Positions 16,610-25,858 of a stretch of 64,000 bases of DNA are shown piece after piece. The first letter of the stretch is position 1, and the number at the start of each line of letters is the position of its first letter. The stretch is from contig CAMCVE010000012.1 in assembly GCA_945881775.1 (NCBI GenBank), positions 25,381 through 89,380 on the forward strand. Reading direction: 5' to 3'. A program made the position numbers and the translations under genes. Source of the stretch: Bacteriovorax stolpii. GTDB taxonomy: Bacteria; Bdellovibrionota; UBA2428. The notes under the pieces are model-generated. The model saw only the letters and a list, made by a program, of their open reading frames with translations. It was not told the DNA's origin and made no database searches.

Positions 16610-17770
16610 ATGAAGTCTGTCAATCCTCCTAAGATTCTCATTCTCACCCAAGGACTCGGTGTGGGCGGACTCGAAAAAACACTCATCCGAATTGCGACGG
16701 GTCTCAAACGTCGTGCGAGTTTCGAGCCGCAGATCTATGCTTACGACCATGATCCTAAGAAAAATGTGTGGTCAGCGGATCTACAGCACGCCCAGATCCC
16801 ATGTCTTGCCTCTTTAAAAGGTCCCGGACTTTCACGAAGCGTGCTTCAAAAAATTCGTGAACTTGTTCGAAGTGAAAATATTCAGATTGTTCACACTCAC
16901 GATCTCAATGCTCTTGTCTACGGAGCGCTTGCGAAGCTTAAGGGCGGCGGATTTAAGCTCGTTCACACGCAGCACACGTTTTTGCACTTGGACAAGCTCA
17001 AGCACCGCATCTTTGAGAGAATTTTTCCTCGATTAGCAGATGCTCTTGTTTGTCCTTCTCAGTCTCTAAAAAACATTTATGCACGACACGGTTTCCCGGG
17101 TGCGCGCATTATTGCCAATGGAATTGATGTTCCGGATCTGGCCTATAAAAGGGAGGATCGGGGAGCTTGGCTCGAACTGGGTCCCTTGGGGGGCGAGGAT
17201 GCCAGCAGCTTCGCAAAACTTAAAGCGCTCGGAGCCCAGCGTTGGGTGTTGGTTCTCGGCCGGGTGAATGTGGGCAAGGGGCAAGAGAATTTCCTGAGTC
17301 TTTGGGCTTCGATGGATCCCGCTTTCCGGTCTCGCACACAAGTGCTCTTTGTGGGACCGCCCAATGATCCCGAGTACCTAAAAGTTCTCAAGGAACGCGC
17401 TCGATCCCTTCCCGATGGGGAGCGCTTGCACTGGCTCGGTGGCTCAACGCGCCCTTCGCAGTGGATGGGTGTCAGTGATGTTTTTGTTTCGTTGTCTGAC
17501 TTCGAGGGCATGCCGCTCGCTCCGGTGGAGGCGAGTCTCGCGGGCTTGCCGCTTGTGCTCTCAGACATCGGAGGGCACCGGGATCTCGGACTGCCAGCAA
17601 CGAGATTTGTGGCGGCGACTGAGGCTCGGGAGGTGCAAGAGGCAATCGAGGGAGCCCAGGCTCCCACAGAGAGTGAATTGAGTGAGACCGAGCGACGCTA
17701 CAAGCTCGAATCGATGGTCCAGAGCTACGAAAAAGTTTACCGGGACGTACTTGGTTTGGGTGTTTCTTGA
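16610..17770 (+). CDS. glycosyltransferase, GT4-like
   Basis: ILTQGLGVGGLEKTL N-terminus, IVHTHDLNALVYG, SDFEGMPLAPVEASLAGLPLVLSDIGGHRDL. Confidence 0.88.
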   Translation: MKSVNPPKILILTQGLGVGGLEKTLIRIATGLKRRASFEPQIYAYDHDPKKNVWSADLQHAQIPCLASLKGPGLSRSVLQKIRELVRSENIQIVHTHDLNALVYGALAKLKGGGFKLVHTQHTFLHLDKLKHRIFERIFPRLADALVCPSQSLKNIYARHGFPGARIIANGIDVPDLAYKREDRGAWLELGPLGGEDASSFAKLKALGAQRWVLVLGRVNVGKGQENFLSLWASMDPAFRSRTQVLFVGPPNDPEYLKVLKERARSLPDGERLHWLGGSTRPSQWMGVSDVFVSLSDFEGMPLAPVEASLAGLPLVLSDIGGHRDLGLPATRFVAATEAREVQEAIEGAQAPTESELSETERRYKLESMVQSYEKVYRDVLGLGVS

Positions 17771-18909
17771 AGATCATTCAACTTTTTAACTCGAGCCTTG
17801 TGAGTGGGCCCGAGAACCTTATCCTGCGAAATCTCAGCGCAAGCTCGTGGGACTGGGAACTTTGGAATCTCGAAGAAACGCGTCGTGGGGAGGCTGACTC
17901 AAACCCATTGGCTCTCGAGTGCCGTCGTCTTGGAATCAGGTATCGAGGTTTTTCCGTATCTTCGCGCTTTGATCGCCAGGCGATCGCAAAACTTCGTGCC
18001 GCGCTCGACGAGGCTTCGCCCTCATTGGTGCACGCTCATGATGTCAAGGCTTCGAGCTATCTCAACTGGTCGGGCTACCTCGGCGCGCCACGAGTCTCGA
18101 CTCATCATGGGATCCGAGGTCGCCCGGACTTTAAGACGCGTCTTCTCGAAAAATATTACCGCTTGTGGGTTCTGCGGAACTTTGACTGCGTATTGAGCGT
18201 GTCTCGCGAAGACCAAGGTGTTCTGAGTCGGGGCCTCGGGAGCAAAGCCCGTCTGCTGAGAAATGGAATCCCTTTTCCCTCTGCTGAAGAGCTGCGGCGG
18301 TTTCAAGAACAACGAGAGCCGCTTCGAAGCGCCTGGGCCGCACGCGCGAAATGGGGGAGCCGTTCTCTATCGAAGTTCTGGGTTGGTTTTGTGGGCCGAC
18401 TGTCGGCCGAGAAAAATCCCTTCTTTGCGCTCGATATCGCCACACAGTCCGACATAAATTTGGTCTTCATCGGAGACGGCATTCTACGCGCCAGCCTCGA
18501 AGAAGAAATTCGTGTTCGAGGCCTGGGATCGCGGGTTGCGTGTCTGGGATACGAGCCGGGCATGAATGAGAAGCTCTCAGCGCTCGATGTCGTTCTATCT
18601 GTGTCCGATGCCGAGGGTCTGCCGCTGAATCTTCTAGAGGCTGCCGGACAGTCGACGCCATTTTTGGCGAAGGCGGTGGGAGGCATCCCAGAAATATCCG
18701 ACACGCCAGCATTGTCGGAAACCCTGCTCGACGCCAACGATCTTCCTCTTGTTTTTGCGGCGCGCCTCTCACAGTGGAATAAATATTCCGTGCGTCGGCA
18801 ACAACTCGGTGCAAAGCTACGTGAGCGTGTTGTGGCTGAATTCTCAGACGTCGCTTGGCGCGCGCAACTCGAGGCCATCTACAAGGAGCTGGGTGTCAGC
18901 GTTTGTTAA
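17767..18909 (+). CDS. glycosyltransferase, GT4-like
   Basis: LVHAHDVKASSY, FVGRLSAEKNPFFALDIA, SDAEGLPLNLLEAAGQSTPFLAKAVGGIPE; ATGA-type overlap with the previous gene. Confidence 0.87.
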   Translation: MKIIQLFNSSLVSGPENLILRNLSASSWDWELWNLEETRRGEADSNPLALECRRLGIRYRGFSVSSRFDRQAIAKLRAALDEASPSLVHAHDVKASSYLNWSGYLGAPRVSTHHGIRGRPDFKTRLLEKYYRLWVLRNFDCVLSVSREDQGVLSRGLGSKARLLRNGIPFPSAEELRRFQEQREPLRSAWAARAKWGSRSLSKFWVGFVGRLSAEKNPFFALDIATQSDINLVFIGDGILRASLEEEIRVRGLGSRVACLGYEPGMNEKLSALDVVLSVSDAEGLPLNLLEAAGQSTPFLAKAVGGIPEISDTPALSETLLDANDLPLVFAARLSQWNKYSVRRQQLGAKLRERVVAEFSDVAWRAQLEAIYKELGVSVC

Positions 18910-20116
18910 AAAACGACAGGAAATACTTTCTGAGAGTCCTGAAGAAAACTCTTCGATCTCCTGGGTAAAAAAGATCGTCTCCAAATCCAGGCCTGAGAAA
19001 CAGCAAGAAAAATTCCACAAGCTTCGAAATTTTTTTTGAGAAGTGCACGTTCTTGTCCTTGAGATAGCTCCACGTGTGCTGGATCTCTGCGGGAACTGTG
19101 AGGCGCGCTATGACGCCGAGAGGATACTCAGCTTGAGGCGTCACCTGAGCTCCGCGGGCAAGGTCGGCGAGCTTCAGAGGAAAGTCGACTCCGGCGTAGA
19201 GGGCTAAATGCAAGGATCCCCAGAATCTTGCGTTGAGCTCGAGCAAGCGAAAGACACCGCTCTGAGGATCTTGGCGGTACTCGAACATCGCAGGACCTTC
19301 CCAGTTGAGGAACTCTGCGCGGTGGAGTGCGTCCGCAAAAAGAGTTTCATCGAGACAGGTTTCTCGCAAGGACGAGTGCCCGCCGGTGTGGGGAACTTCG
19401 TGAAGGCGCTGGTGCATGAGCCGAGCGACGAGCTTCTTGTCCCAGCGGAGCATAAATGCACCCGCCCCGCGTCCTTCGGAGTATTCCTGAATGAGCACAC
19501 GCCGGTAGTCAGGACTGAGTCGCTTCAGGGTTTCATCGAGCTCGGTGAACGATTCCACACGAATCACTTGTGCTGCTGCGCCGGCTCGTGCTTCAAGAAC
19601 ATCGCATTTAATAAAGTAAGGAGACTTCCACCCGCCAACGGCGTCGCGCGTGAGTTGATGGGAGTCGAGTGAGGCCACATGAAATGCCGGCAAGTTGGCT
19701 CGCAAACGATCGTCGGTCGCTTTTGAAAACGCATCAAAAAGTCGGATCTTACTGAGCGATAGCTTGAGTGTTTCAAGAGAAACGCGAGCGTGTAGAAGCG
19801 GCATCAGGTGTTCGAGTTTGCTTCCCAGCGCTAGGAGAAAACGCTCTGTCGGCAGGACAAGACGGATTTTGTGCGATTCACAGAAGTTAAGACACCATTC
19901 CGGAAACTCAGCACTTGAGTAAGGCGGACAAAGACTGCTCGAAAATTTGCAGGCTGAATCAAAGCACAACATGTCTAGAGATTCACCAATCACATGAACG
20001 GGGTACCCGGCACGACTGAGTGAGCGCAGGCACGCCAAACCGGCCACGGTTTGGGCATCGGTGATGAGAATTGGAAACTCAGAGCGATCGACTGTTATAG
20101 GCACGGCGTTCCTCAA
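18896..20116 (-). CDS. ATP-grasp domain protein
   Basis: FPILITDAQTVAGLACLRSLSRAGYPVHVIG, RRVLIQEYSEGRGAGAFMLRW, FRLLELNARFWGSLHLALYAGVDFP. Confidence 0.8.
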   Translation of the reverse strand: MRNAVPITVDRSEFPILITDAQTVAGLACLRSLSRAGYPVHVIGESLDMLCFDSACKFSSSLCPPYSSAEFPEWCLNFCESHKIRLVLPTERFLLALGSKLEHLMPLLHARVSLETLKLSLSKIRLFDAFSKATDDRLRANLPAFHVASLDSHQLTRDAVGGWKSPYFIKCDVLEARAGAAAQVIRVESFTELDETLKRLSPDYRRVLIQEYSEGRGAGAFMLRWDKKLVARLMHQRLHEVPHTGGHSSLRETCLDETLFADALHRAEFLNWEGPAMFEYRQDPQSGVFRLLELNARFWGSLHLALYAGVDFPLKLADLARGAQVTPQAEYPLGVIARLTVPAEIQHTWSYLKDKNVHFSKKISKLVEFFLLFLRPGFGDDLFYPGDRRVFFRTLRKYFLSFFNKR

Positions 20117-20693
20117 AAAGGCGCTTTAAACTCGCGTCGATCACAGCGTAGCAGGAGTCGAAGTAGCTCGCACCGAGCGAATAGGGATCTTGGATGTGGG
20201 GGCGACGTGGCCTCATCCAAAGGCCGAGCAAAATGACTTGGGGCACTGAGTCCGGACTGCGACGCTTGAGTCGAGCTTCGACTTCTCGCGCGTGCGGAAT
20301 CTCAAAGACAACGGCCAGGTCACCCGGAGCCCAATCAAAGTCGTCAAAATGCGTGGCTCGGTGTGAATCGAGGGGATGCCCGTGCGCTCGCGCCGCCTGG
20401 AGTGCAGCCTCAGGTGAGGTGGAGCCTCCCGTGGCCGCGAGCCCGCAGGACGCACTGGAAATATTTTGGGCTCGACACAGCATTTCTCCGTAGGGACTGC
20501 GACAAATGTTGCCGAGACAGACAAAGACAATACGTTCCGCGCGAGTCCAGTCGACCCGCGCGTAGAGCTTTAGGAATCCCAGTCGCCAAAGTATCCAAGC
20601 TCCTGCCGATCTGAGGGCGGCCTTCTTACCGCCGAACGAGGTTTCGATCCGCTCGGAGAACGGGAGAGTCTGAAGGACACGGCGTACGAACAT
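20079..20693 (-). CDS. low-molecular-weight protein-tyrosine-phosphatase-like protein
   Basis: RIVFVCLGNICRSPYGEMLC P-loop (CX5R). Confidence 0.82.
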   Translation of the reverse strand: MFVRRVLQTLPFSERIETSFGGKKAALRSAGAWILWRLGFLKLYARVDWTRAERIVFVCLGNICRSPYGEMLCRAQNISSASCGLAATGGSTSPEAALQAARAHGHPLDSHRATHFDDFDWAPGDLAVVFEIPHAREVEARLKRRSPDSVPQVILLGLWMRPRRPHIQDPYSLGASYFDSCYAVIDASLKRLFEERRAYNSRSL

Positions 20694-20741
20694 ATTTTGA
20701 CATCATAGTTCGCTACCAGGACATTTGCTATTCTTTGAGGG

Positions 20742-22394
20742 ATGGATTCCCGCGGGTTCTCGGCTCTATTTTTTGGCGACCTGGAGTCCGGCGGCTGGGT
20801 GCGCTCGTTGAACAAAGCCACTACAGTGAGCTCGTCCAAATGGACACTGCGGGATGCGGGCTACGCTTCATGGCTCAGGGAAATCTTAGATCCCTCGTCT
20901 TCAGCACGCACGAGTGAAGACCGGGTCTGGATCTTTGTGCTCTCACCGCGGGTCTTCGACGACGATGGCTTCGAGTCGCAGCTCGAGAGTTTCCTAATGA
21001 AGATTTCCGAAGCGGTCGGCACGCGAACAGTTTTCTTTTCTACGCTTTTTGCCGATCCCCACGGTGTGCTTCCGCTTTCGCAGGGACCTGCAAGGTCGCT
21101 GAGGGCGGAGCAGGCCAACTCTCGGCTCCAAGCCTTTAGTTCTCAGCATGCTTGGTTCCATTTGCTCGACGTTGCTGCCTACGTGCGTCGTTTCGGGTTT
21201 GAACAGCTCTACGACGCGCGTTTTGAATCGATGGCCCGTTACATGTTTCATCCCGGAGCTCTCGACGGACTCGCGACTTGGATACTTCGGCACCTGAGTG
21301 CACTGGACCAAAGCCCCGTAAAGGTTATCGCTGTGGATTTCGACAACACGTTGTGGGGAGGTATTCTTGGAGAAGATGGCCCCGAGGGAATTCGTGTTGC
21401 ACCCTCGGGAGCAGGCCTTCATTTTCGCAAATTTCAGTCACAACTGAAGGCCCTTAAGAATCAGGGCTTTCTGCTCGTCGCTCTTTCTAAGAACAACTCC
21501 TCCGAAGCGGAAGCCGTCTTCAGCTCACATCCCGAGATGCTTCTTCGCTGGGATGATTTCGCGGCTCACGGGGTAAACTGGAGCCCCAAATTCGAAAACC
21601 TCTCACGAATCGCTGAAGAGCTCAGCCTTGGCAGAGATGCGTTTCTATTCATCGACGACTCAGCCCACGAGCGCGGAGAAATGCACGACCGCCTTCCCGA
21701 GGTCAAGATCTTCGACTTCCCCGCAGACCCATCAGGGCTTTGTCGGGCGCTTTCGGACTGCAGCGCTTTGGATCTTCTCAGGGTCACTCGCGAGGATCGT
21801 CTCAGGGCGAAGTCCTACGAAGACAATCGTGAAAGACAAAAAATTCAAGCCCAAGCTTCGTCTTTAGACGACTACTACCGTTCGCTCCAAACTCGCGTCG
21901 AAATCCAGAAGGCCTCGCCAGAGAACGAAGCTCGACTCCATCAACTCATGCTTAAGACCAATCAGTTCAATCTCCACTCCGAGCGTCCCGACCCCAGCGC
22001 CTTTCGTCAGAAGCTTTCTGACTCGAAGCGAGAGATCTGGGGCTTTCGTATTTCTGACCGCGTCGGAGATGCCGGGCTGACAGGCATGATCGAAATCGGC
22101 TTTGAAAAAGCGACTTCGTGGACGGTCCAAAACTTCCTGCTCAGCTGCCGAGTTCTCGGTCGCTCAGTGGAATACGCTGTCCTCCACTGGCTCGCCGATC
22201 GTGCGACTCAAGCGGGCATAGACGAGATCAGGTTTTGTTTTGTTGGCAATTCGCGAAATCAACCGGCGCTCGACTTTTTACAAAAGGCGGGTCTTGTCGT
22301 CGCGGGTCATGAAGCCGTGCTTAAGATCTCGGGACCTGACTGGAAACATTCCATGCCTTCTCACTACGCGACCGTTGTCGAGACAGGCGCCTAA
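20742..22394 (+). CDS. FkbH-like HAD-IIIC protein with C-terminal GNAT-like domain
   Basis: VIAVDFDNTLWGGILGEDGPEGIRV, ALSKNNSSEAEAVF, LFIDDSAHERGEM; C-terminal LMLKTNQFNLHSERP and acetyltransferase-like region. Confidence 0.9.
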   Translation: MDSRGFSALFFGDLESGGWVRSLNKATTVSSSKWTLRDAGYASWLREILDPSSSARTSEDRVWIFVLSPRVFDDDGFESQLESFLMKISEAVGTRTVFFSTLFADPHGVLPLSQGPARSLRAEQANSRLQAFSSQHAWFHLLDVAAYVRRFGFEQLYDARFESMARYMFHPGALDGLATWILRHLSALDQSPVKVIAVDFDNTLWGGILGEDGPEGIRVAPSGAGLHFRKFQSQLKALKNQGFLLVALSKNNSSEAEAVFSSHPEMLLRWDDFAAHGVNWSPKFENLSRIAEELSLGRDAFLFIDDSAHERGEMHDRLPEVKIFDFPADPSGLCRALSDCSALDLLRVTREDRLRAKSYEDNRERQKIQAQASSLDDYYRSLQTRVEIQKASPENEARLHQLMLKTNQFNLHSERPDPSAFRQKLSDSKREIWGFRISDRVGDAGLTGMIEIGFEKATSWTVQNFLLSCRVLGRSVEYAVLHWLADRATQAGIDEIRFCFVGNSRNQPALDFLQKAGLVVAGHEAVLKISGPDWKHSMPSHYATVVETGA

Positions 22395-22408
22395 GTTAGG
22401 AAGTAAAC

Positions 22409-22645
22409 GTGACAAACTTTGATGAAACAACTTTTGAAAAAATTATCTGCACTGCACTCAGGGTGCCGCGCCCCGATGCCTCGTTGCGTATGGGCCACAC
22501 GCCTTCGTGGGATTCAGTCGCTCATCTCGATATTGTTTTCCAATTAGAAAAGAGTTTTGGTGTGGCTTTTGATCTCGACGCCATCGCCGATTACGACACA
22601 GTCGAGAAACTTCGCACAACACTCAAGGGACTCCTGGGGCTATGA
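22409..22645 (+). CDS. acyl carrier protein
   Basis: 78 aa, MGHTPSWDSVAHLDIVFQLEKSFGVAFDLDAIADYDTVEKL with DS phosphopantetheine site. Confidence 0.88.
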   Translation: MTNFDETTFEKIICTALRVPRPDASLRMGHTPSWDSVAHLDIVFQLEKSFGVAFDLDAIADYDTVEKLRTTLKGLLGL

Positions 22646-23580
22646 ACATTCGCTGGCCCAACGGCAAAAGTTTCGCCTTCTCTGTTTTCGACGACACCGA
22701 TCTTGCGGTGCCCGGAAATTTCGAGAAAGTTTATGCTTGCCTGGGCGAGAGTGGGCTCCAAACCACCAAGTCGGTTTGGCCGGTCACAGCTCAAGGATTT
22801 GAAGCTCGCTCTGAAGCCGGGTCGACCTGCGACGATTCCGAATATTTGGCGCAGGTGCTTCGTCTGCAGAAGTCTGGATTCGAGATTGGCTATCATCTCT
22901 CATTCCATACAGGTCAGAAGCGGAATGAGATCCTCGGTGGGCTCGACCGTTTCAAAGAACTCTTTGGTCACGATCCCGTTTCGATGTCTAATCATGCGAG
23001 CTCCGAAGAGGGGATTTATTGGGGTCCAGCTCGCATTTCTATGCCACTGCGAGCCGTTTACCGCACCCTCATGCGGCGTCCCTGGGGCAGTCCCCACTCT
23101 GGGGAACAAGAAAGCTCTCCTTACTTTTGGGGCGACCTTTGTCGGGATCGCGTTCGCTACGTGAGGAATTTTGTGTTCGACGAGATCGACACCTTGAGCG
23201 CCAACCCCGAGATGCCTTATCACGACTCGAGGAGGCCCTACGTCAATGCGTGGTTCTCCTCGACCCATGCCCCCGAAATCAACACCTGCCTGCGAGCGCT
23301 TTCGGAGCCACGCCAAGATCTTCTCGAAGCTTCGGGAGGCGCGTGCATCTTGTACACTCACTTTGGAGCTGGCTTTCAGCAAGACGGAAGTCTCAACACG
23401 CGATTTAAAGAACTGATCGAGCGTCTCTCTCGAAAGAACGGATGGTTTGTTCCTGTTGGGACGATGCTCGACTACGTGGCCGCACAACGAGGCGGTGTCC
23501 AAAGTCTCGATAATGCTGCTCGGAGGCGACTCGAGTGGAAGTGGTTTAAGCATAAGATTTCTGTCGGAGGAACCTCATGA
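22642..23580 (+). CDS. polysaccharide-deacetylase-like (NodB-fold) protein
   Basis: FSVFDDTDLA (FDDxD) and GYHLSFHTGQKR His motif; ATGA overlap with ACP. Confidence 0.55.
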   Translation: MNIRWPNGKSFAFSVFDDTDLAVPGNFEKVYACLGESGLQTTKSVWPVTAQGFEARSEAGSTCDDSEYLAQVLRLQKSGFEIGYHLSFHTGQKRNEILGGLDRFKELFGHDPVSMSNHASSEEGIYWGPARISMPLRAVYRTLMRRPWGSPHSGEQESSPYFWGDLCRDRVRYVRNFVFDEIDTLSANPEMPYHDSRRPYVNAWFSSTHAPEINTCLRALSEPRQDLLEASGGACILYTHFGAGFQQDGSLNTRFKELIERLSRKNGWFVPVGTMLDYVAAQRGGVQSLDNAARRRLEWKWFKHKISVGGTS

Positions 23581-24683
23581 CTCTTGTTGTGAGACCTTAT
23601 CTCGCACATGACATTGAGGGCGTGCGTGCGTTCAATCGCCGCCTTGCAATTGGGGGAATTGAGTTTCAGTTTCCCGAAACCCACATCTCTCGTGACTTCC
23701 CTCCCCTCCAAGGGCGACTCATCTCTCAAGAACATTTCGTCGCCGTCGACGAAACGGGAGCGGTGCGCGGAGCATATATCTTAAAAACCGAGCCCTTTTG
23801 GATAGAGGGCCGAGAACAGCTCGTTTGCAACTTCCAGCTGCCTCTATCTGAAGGAATAGTCGACAAGAAGTGGGCGATGGCCGGAGTGCGACTCCTTACG
23901 GATGCGCTCAAAAGAAATCCGCTCTTGTATTGTCTTGGAATGGGAGGGACGGCCAGAGCACTGCCCCAGATGCTGGCTCGTTTTGGGTGGGATCTTCTCG
24001 AGGTGCCTTTCTATTTCCGTGTTCTACGGGGAACGAATTTCGCTCGTGAACTACGGGCTGTCGGCGCTCCGACAGCCACGGCTTTGCGACTCGCGGGTCG
24101 GTTGGGGTTGGCGAGTGTGGGTACCAAGGGCTGGAATCTTTGGAGCCGAATCCGGGCTCCTTCGCCATCGCGTCGAAGTGACGTCGAGATCGTCGAAGAG
24201 TATTCCTCAGAAGTCGACGCAAATCGAATAGCCCTCCTTAAAAACATTTCCTGCGCAGCTGTACGCAGCAGCGCCACTCTTGCTGAGAGGTTCTTGAAAG
24301 CCGACAAGAGATTTTTGCGCGTGGTGCTGAGAGGCCCACACGCTCCGGTTGAGGGGTGGGCGCTCGTCGGGCTCTCCCAGCTTAAGAACCATAAGCAGTT
24401 TGGCGATATGAGGCTCGGCTCGATTATCGATGGCATGGCCAGCGAGGGCGCTGAGGCCGCCTTGATCCAAGAATGTCTGCGAGTTCTTGGAGAGATGGGT
24501 GCGGATCTCGTGGTGAGCAATCAAACTCACAGGCACTGGTGCACGGCGCTGGAAGACAATTTCTTTGTCAGCGGTCCTTCGAATTTTGCTTTGGCTCGCT
24601 CGCCACAACTTGCTGCACTGGCACCTGATTCCAGTAGACTGCATTTTACTCGAGGAGATGGCGATGGCCCAATCAACCTCTAA
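23577..24683 (+). CDS. GNAT-like N-acyltransferase
   Basis: VVRPYLAHDIEGVRAFNRRLA N-terminus and AVDETGAVRGAYILKTEPFW; overlaps the previous gene. Confidence 0.5.
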   Translation: MTLVVRPYLAHDIEGVRAFNRRLAIGGIEFQFPETHISRDFPPLQGRLISQEHFVAVDETGAVRGAYILKTEPFWIEGREQLVCNFQLPLSEGIVDKKWAMAGVRLLTDALKRNPLLYCLGMGGTARALPQMLARFGWDLLEVPFYFRVLRGTNFARELRAVGAPTATALRLAGRLGLASVGTKGWNLWSRIRAPSPSRRSDVEIVEEYSSEVDANRIALLKNISCAAVRSSATLAERFLKADKRFLRVVLRGPHAPVEGWALVGLSQLKNHKQFGDMRLGSIIDGMASEGAEAALIQECLRVLGEMGADLVVSNQTHRHWCTALEDNFFVSGPSNFALARSPQLAALAPDSSRLHFTRGDGDGPINL

Positions 24684-25857
24684 GAACGCGGTTCTTTGGG
24701 TCGCACCCCGATGGCCTTTCCCTCCTGATGACGGGGCCAAGGTGGCGATGGAGCGTTTGATTCGTCCCCTATCGGATTCTGGCGTGCAGGTGGAGCTTCT
24801 CTCGATTGTTCCAGCTTGGGAAACCGACCTCACTCCCAGTCCGCTGCGACTTGCGTCGTTGCACATCGAAAGACGTGGAGGCGCTTCTCGTTTTGCCACG
24901 CGACTGAGCTCGGCGTTCGCCAGTGTTTTCCTCGGCGGCCTGCCGTACTCTGTAAGACCATTCTCCAATAAGGCTCTAAGAGCGCGAACACGCAGTTGGC
25001 TCGAGCAATTCCCGACGGAAACCCCGATCCTCATTGATGGTCTCCATGTTGCGGCTGTGCTTCCCCCTGAAACCTCAAGTCGCTGGATCTACCGAGCCCA
25101 CAACGTCGAATGGCGCATCCTCGAGGACTTTGCCGTTCTTGTTCGGGGTCCAAAGAAGCTCTTTCTGCGTCACCAAGCGCAGCGGCTTCGAGCCTACGAA
25201 AAATACGTTATCGAATCAGCACGCGTGAGCTTTGCCGTGTCCCGCAGCGATGCCTTTGAGCTGGAAAAGCTAAGTTCGCGGGCGAGAGTCGAAGTGCTGC
25301 ATATTGGCGCGGATTTTTCGAAAGAGCCGGAATACACTCACTCTCAAAGAACAGGTGTTACGCGACTGCTTTTTGTGGGCCGCTTGGACTGGGAACCCAA
25401 CCGAGACGGCCTCATTTGGTTTCTTAAAGAAATTTGGCCTCATCTCACACCCGGGGCTTTCGAACTCGAGATTGTGGGCTCAGGCGATGGGAGCTACCTC
25501 GAAGCGTGGAGAGGGAGCTCGGGACTTTCACTTTGTGGAAGGGTGGAATCTGTCCAGAAGCACTACGCTGCTGCTGACCTCTGTCTTGTTCCACTGCGCT
25601 GGGCATCGGGCACACGTGTGAAAATTATTGAAGCGCTGCAATTGGGCCGAGCGGTCTTAAGTACTAAGGCGGGTGCTCTTGGTCTCGAGTTGGGTTCCAA
25701 AGCACTAGAGATTGCCGAGACTCCCGAAGAGTGGATCTCGCTCCTTAACACAGGCAGTGCGAAAAAATGGGAAGATCTTGCCCGTCGTGCTTGGCCGACA
25801 GCAGCCGCCAGCTACGGTGAAAAAGCGATCGCTATGAAGTTGAAGGAATTTCTTTGA
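24658..25857 (+). CDS. glycosyltransferase, GT4-like
   Basis: Probable start MAMAQSTSKNAVLWVAPRWPFPPDDGAKVAMERL; YRAHNVEWRILEDFA; LFVGRLDWEPNRDGLIWFLKEIWP; VPLRWASGTRVKIIEALQLGRAVLST. Confidence 0.85.
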   Translation: MAMAQSTSKNAVLWVAPRWPFPPDDGAKVAMERLIRPLSDSGVQVELLSIVPAWETDLTPSPLRLASLHIERRGGASRFATRLSSAFASVFLGGLPYSVRPFSNKALRARTRSWLEQFPTETPILIDGLHVAAVLPPETSSRWIYRAHNVEWRILEDFAVLVRGPKKLFLRHQAQRLRAYEKYVIESARVSFAVSRSDAFELEKLSSRARVEVLHIGADFSKEPEYTHSQRTGVTRLLFVGRLDWEPNRDGLIWFLKEIWPHLTPGAFELEIVGSGDGSYLEAWRGSSGLSLCGRVESVQKHYAAADLCLVPLRWASGTRVKIIEALQLGRAVLSTKAGALGLELGSKALEIAETPEEWISLLNTGSAKKWEDLARRAWPTAAASYGEKAIAMKLKEFL

Positions 25858-25858
25858 A

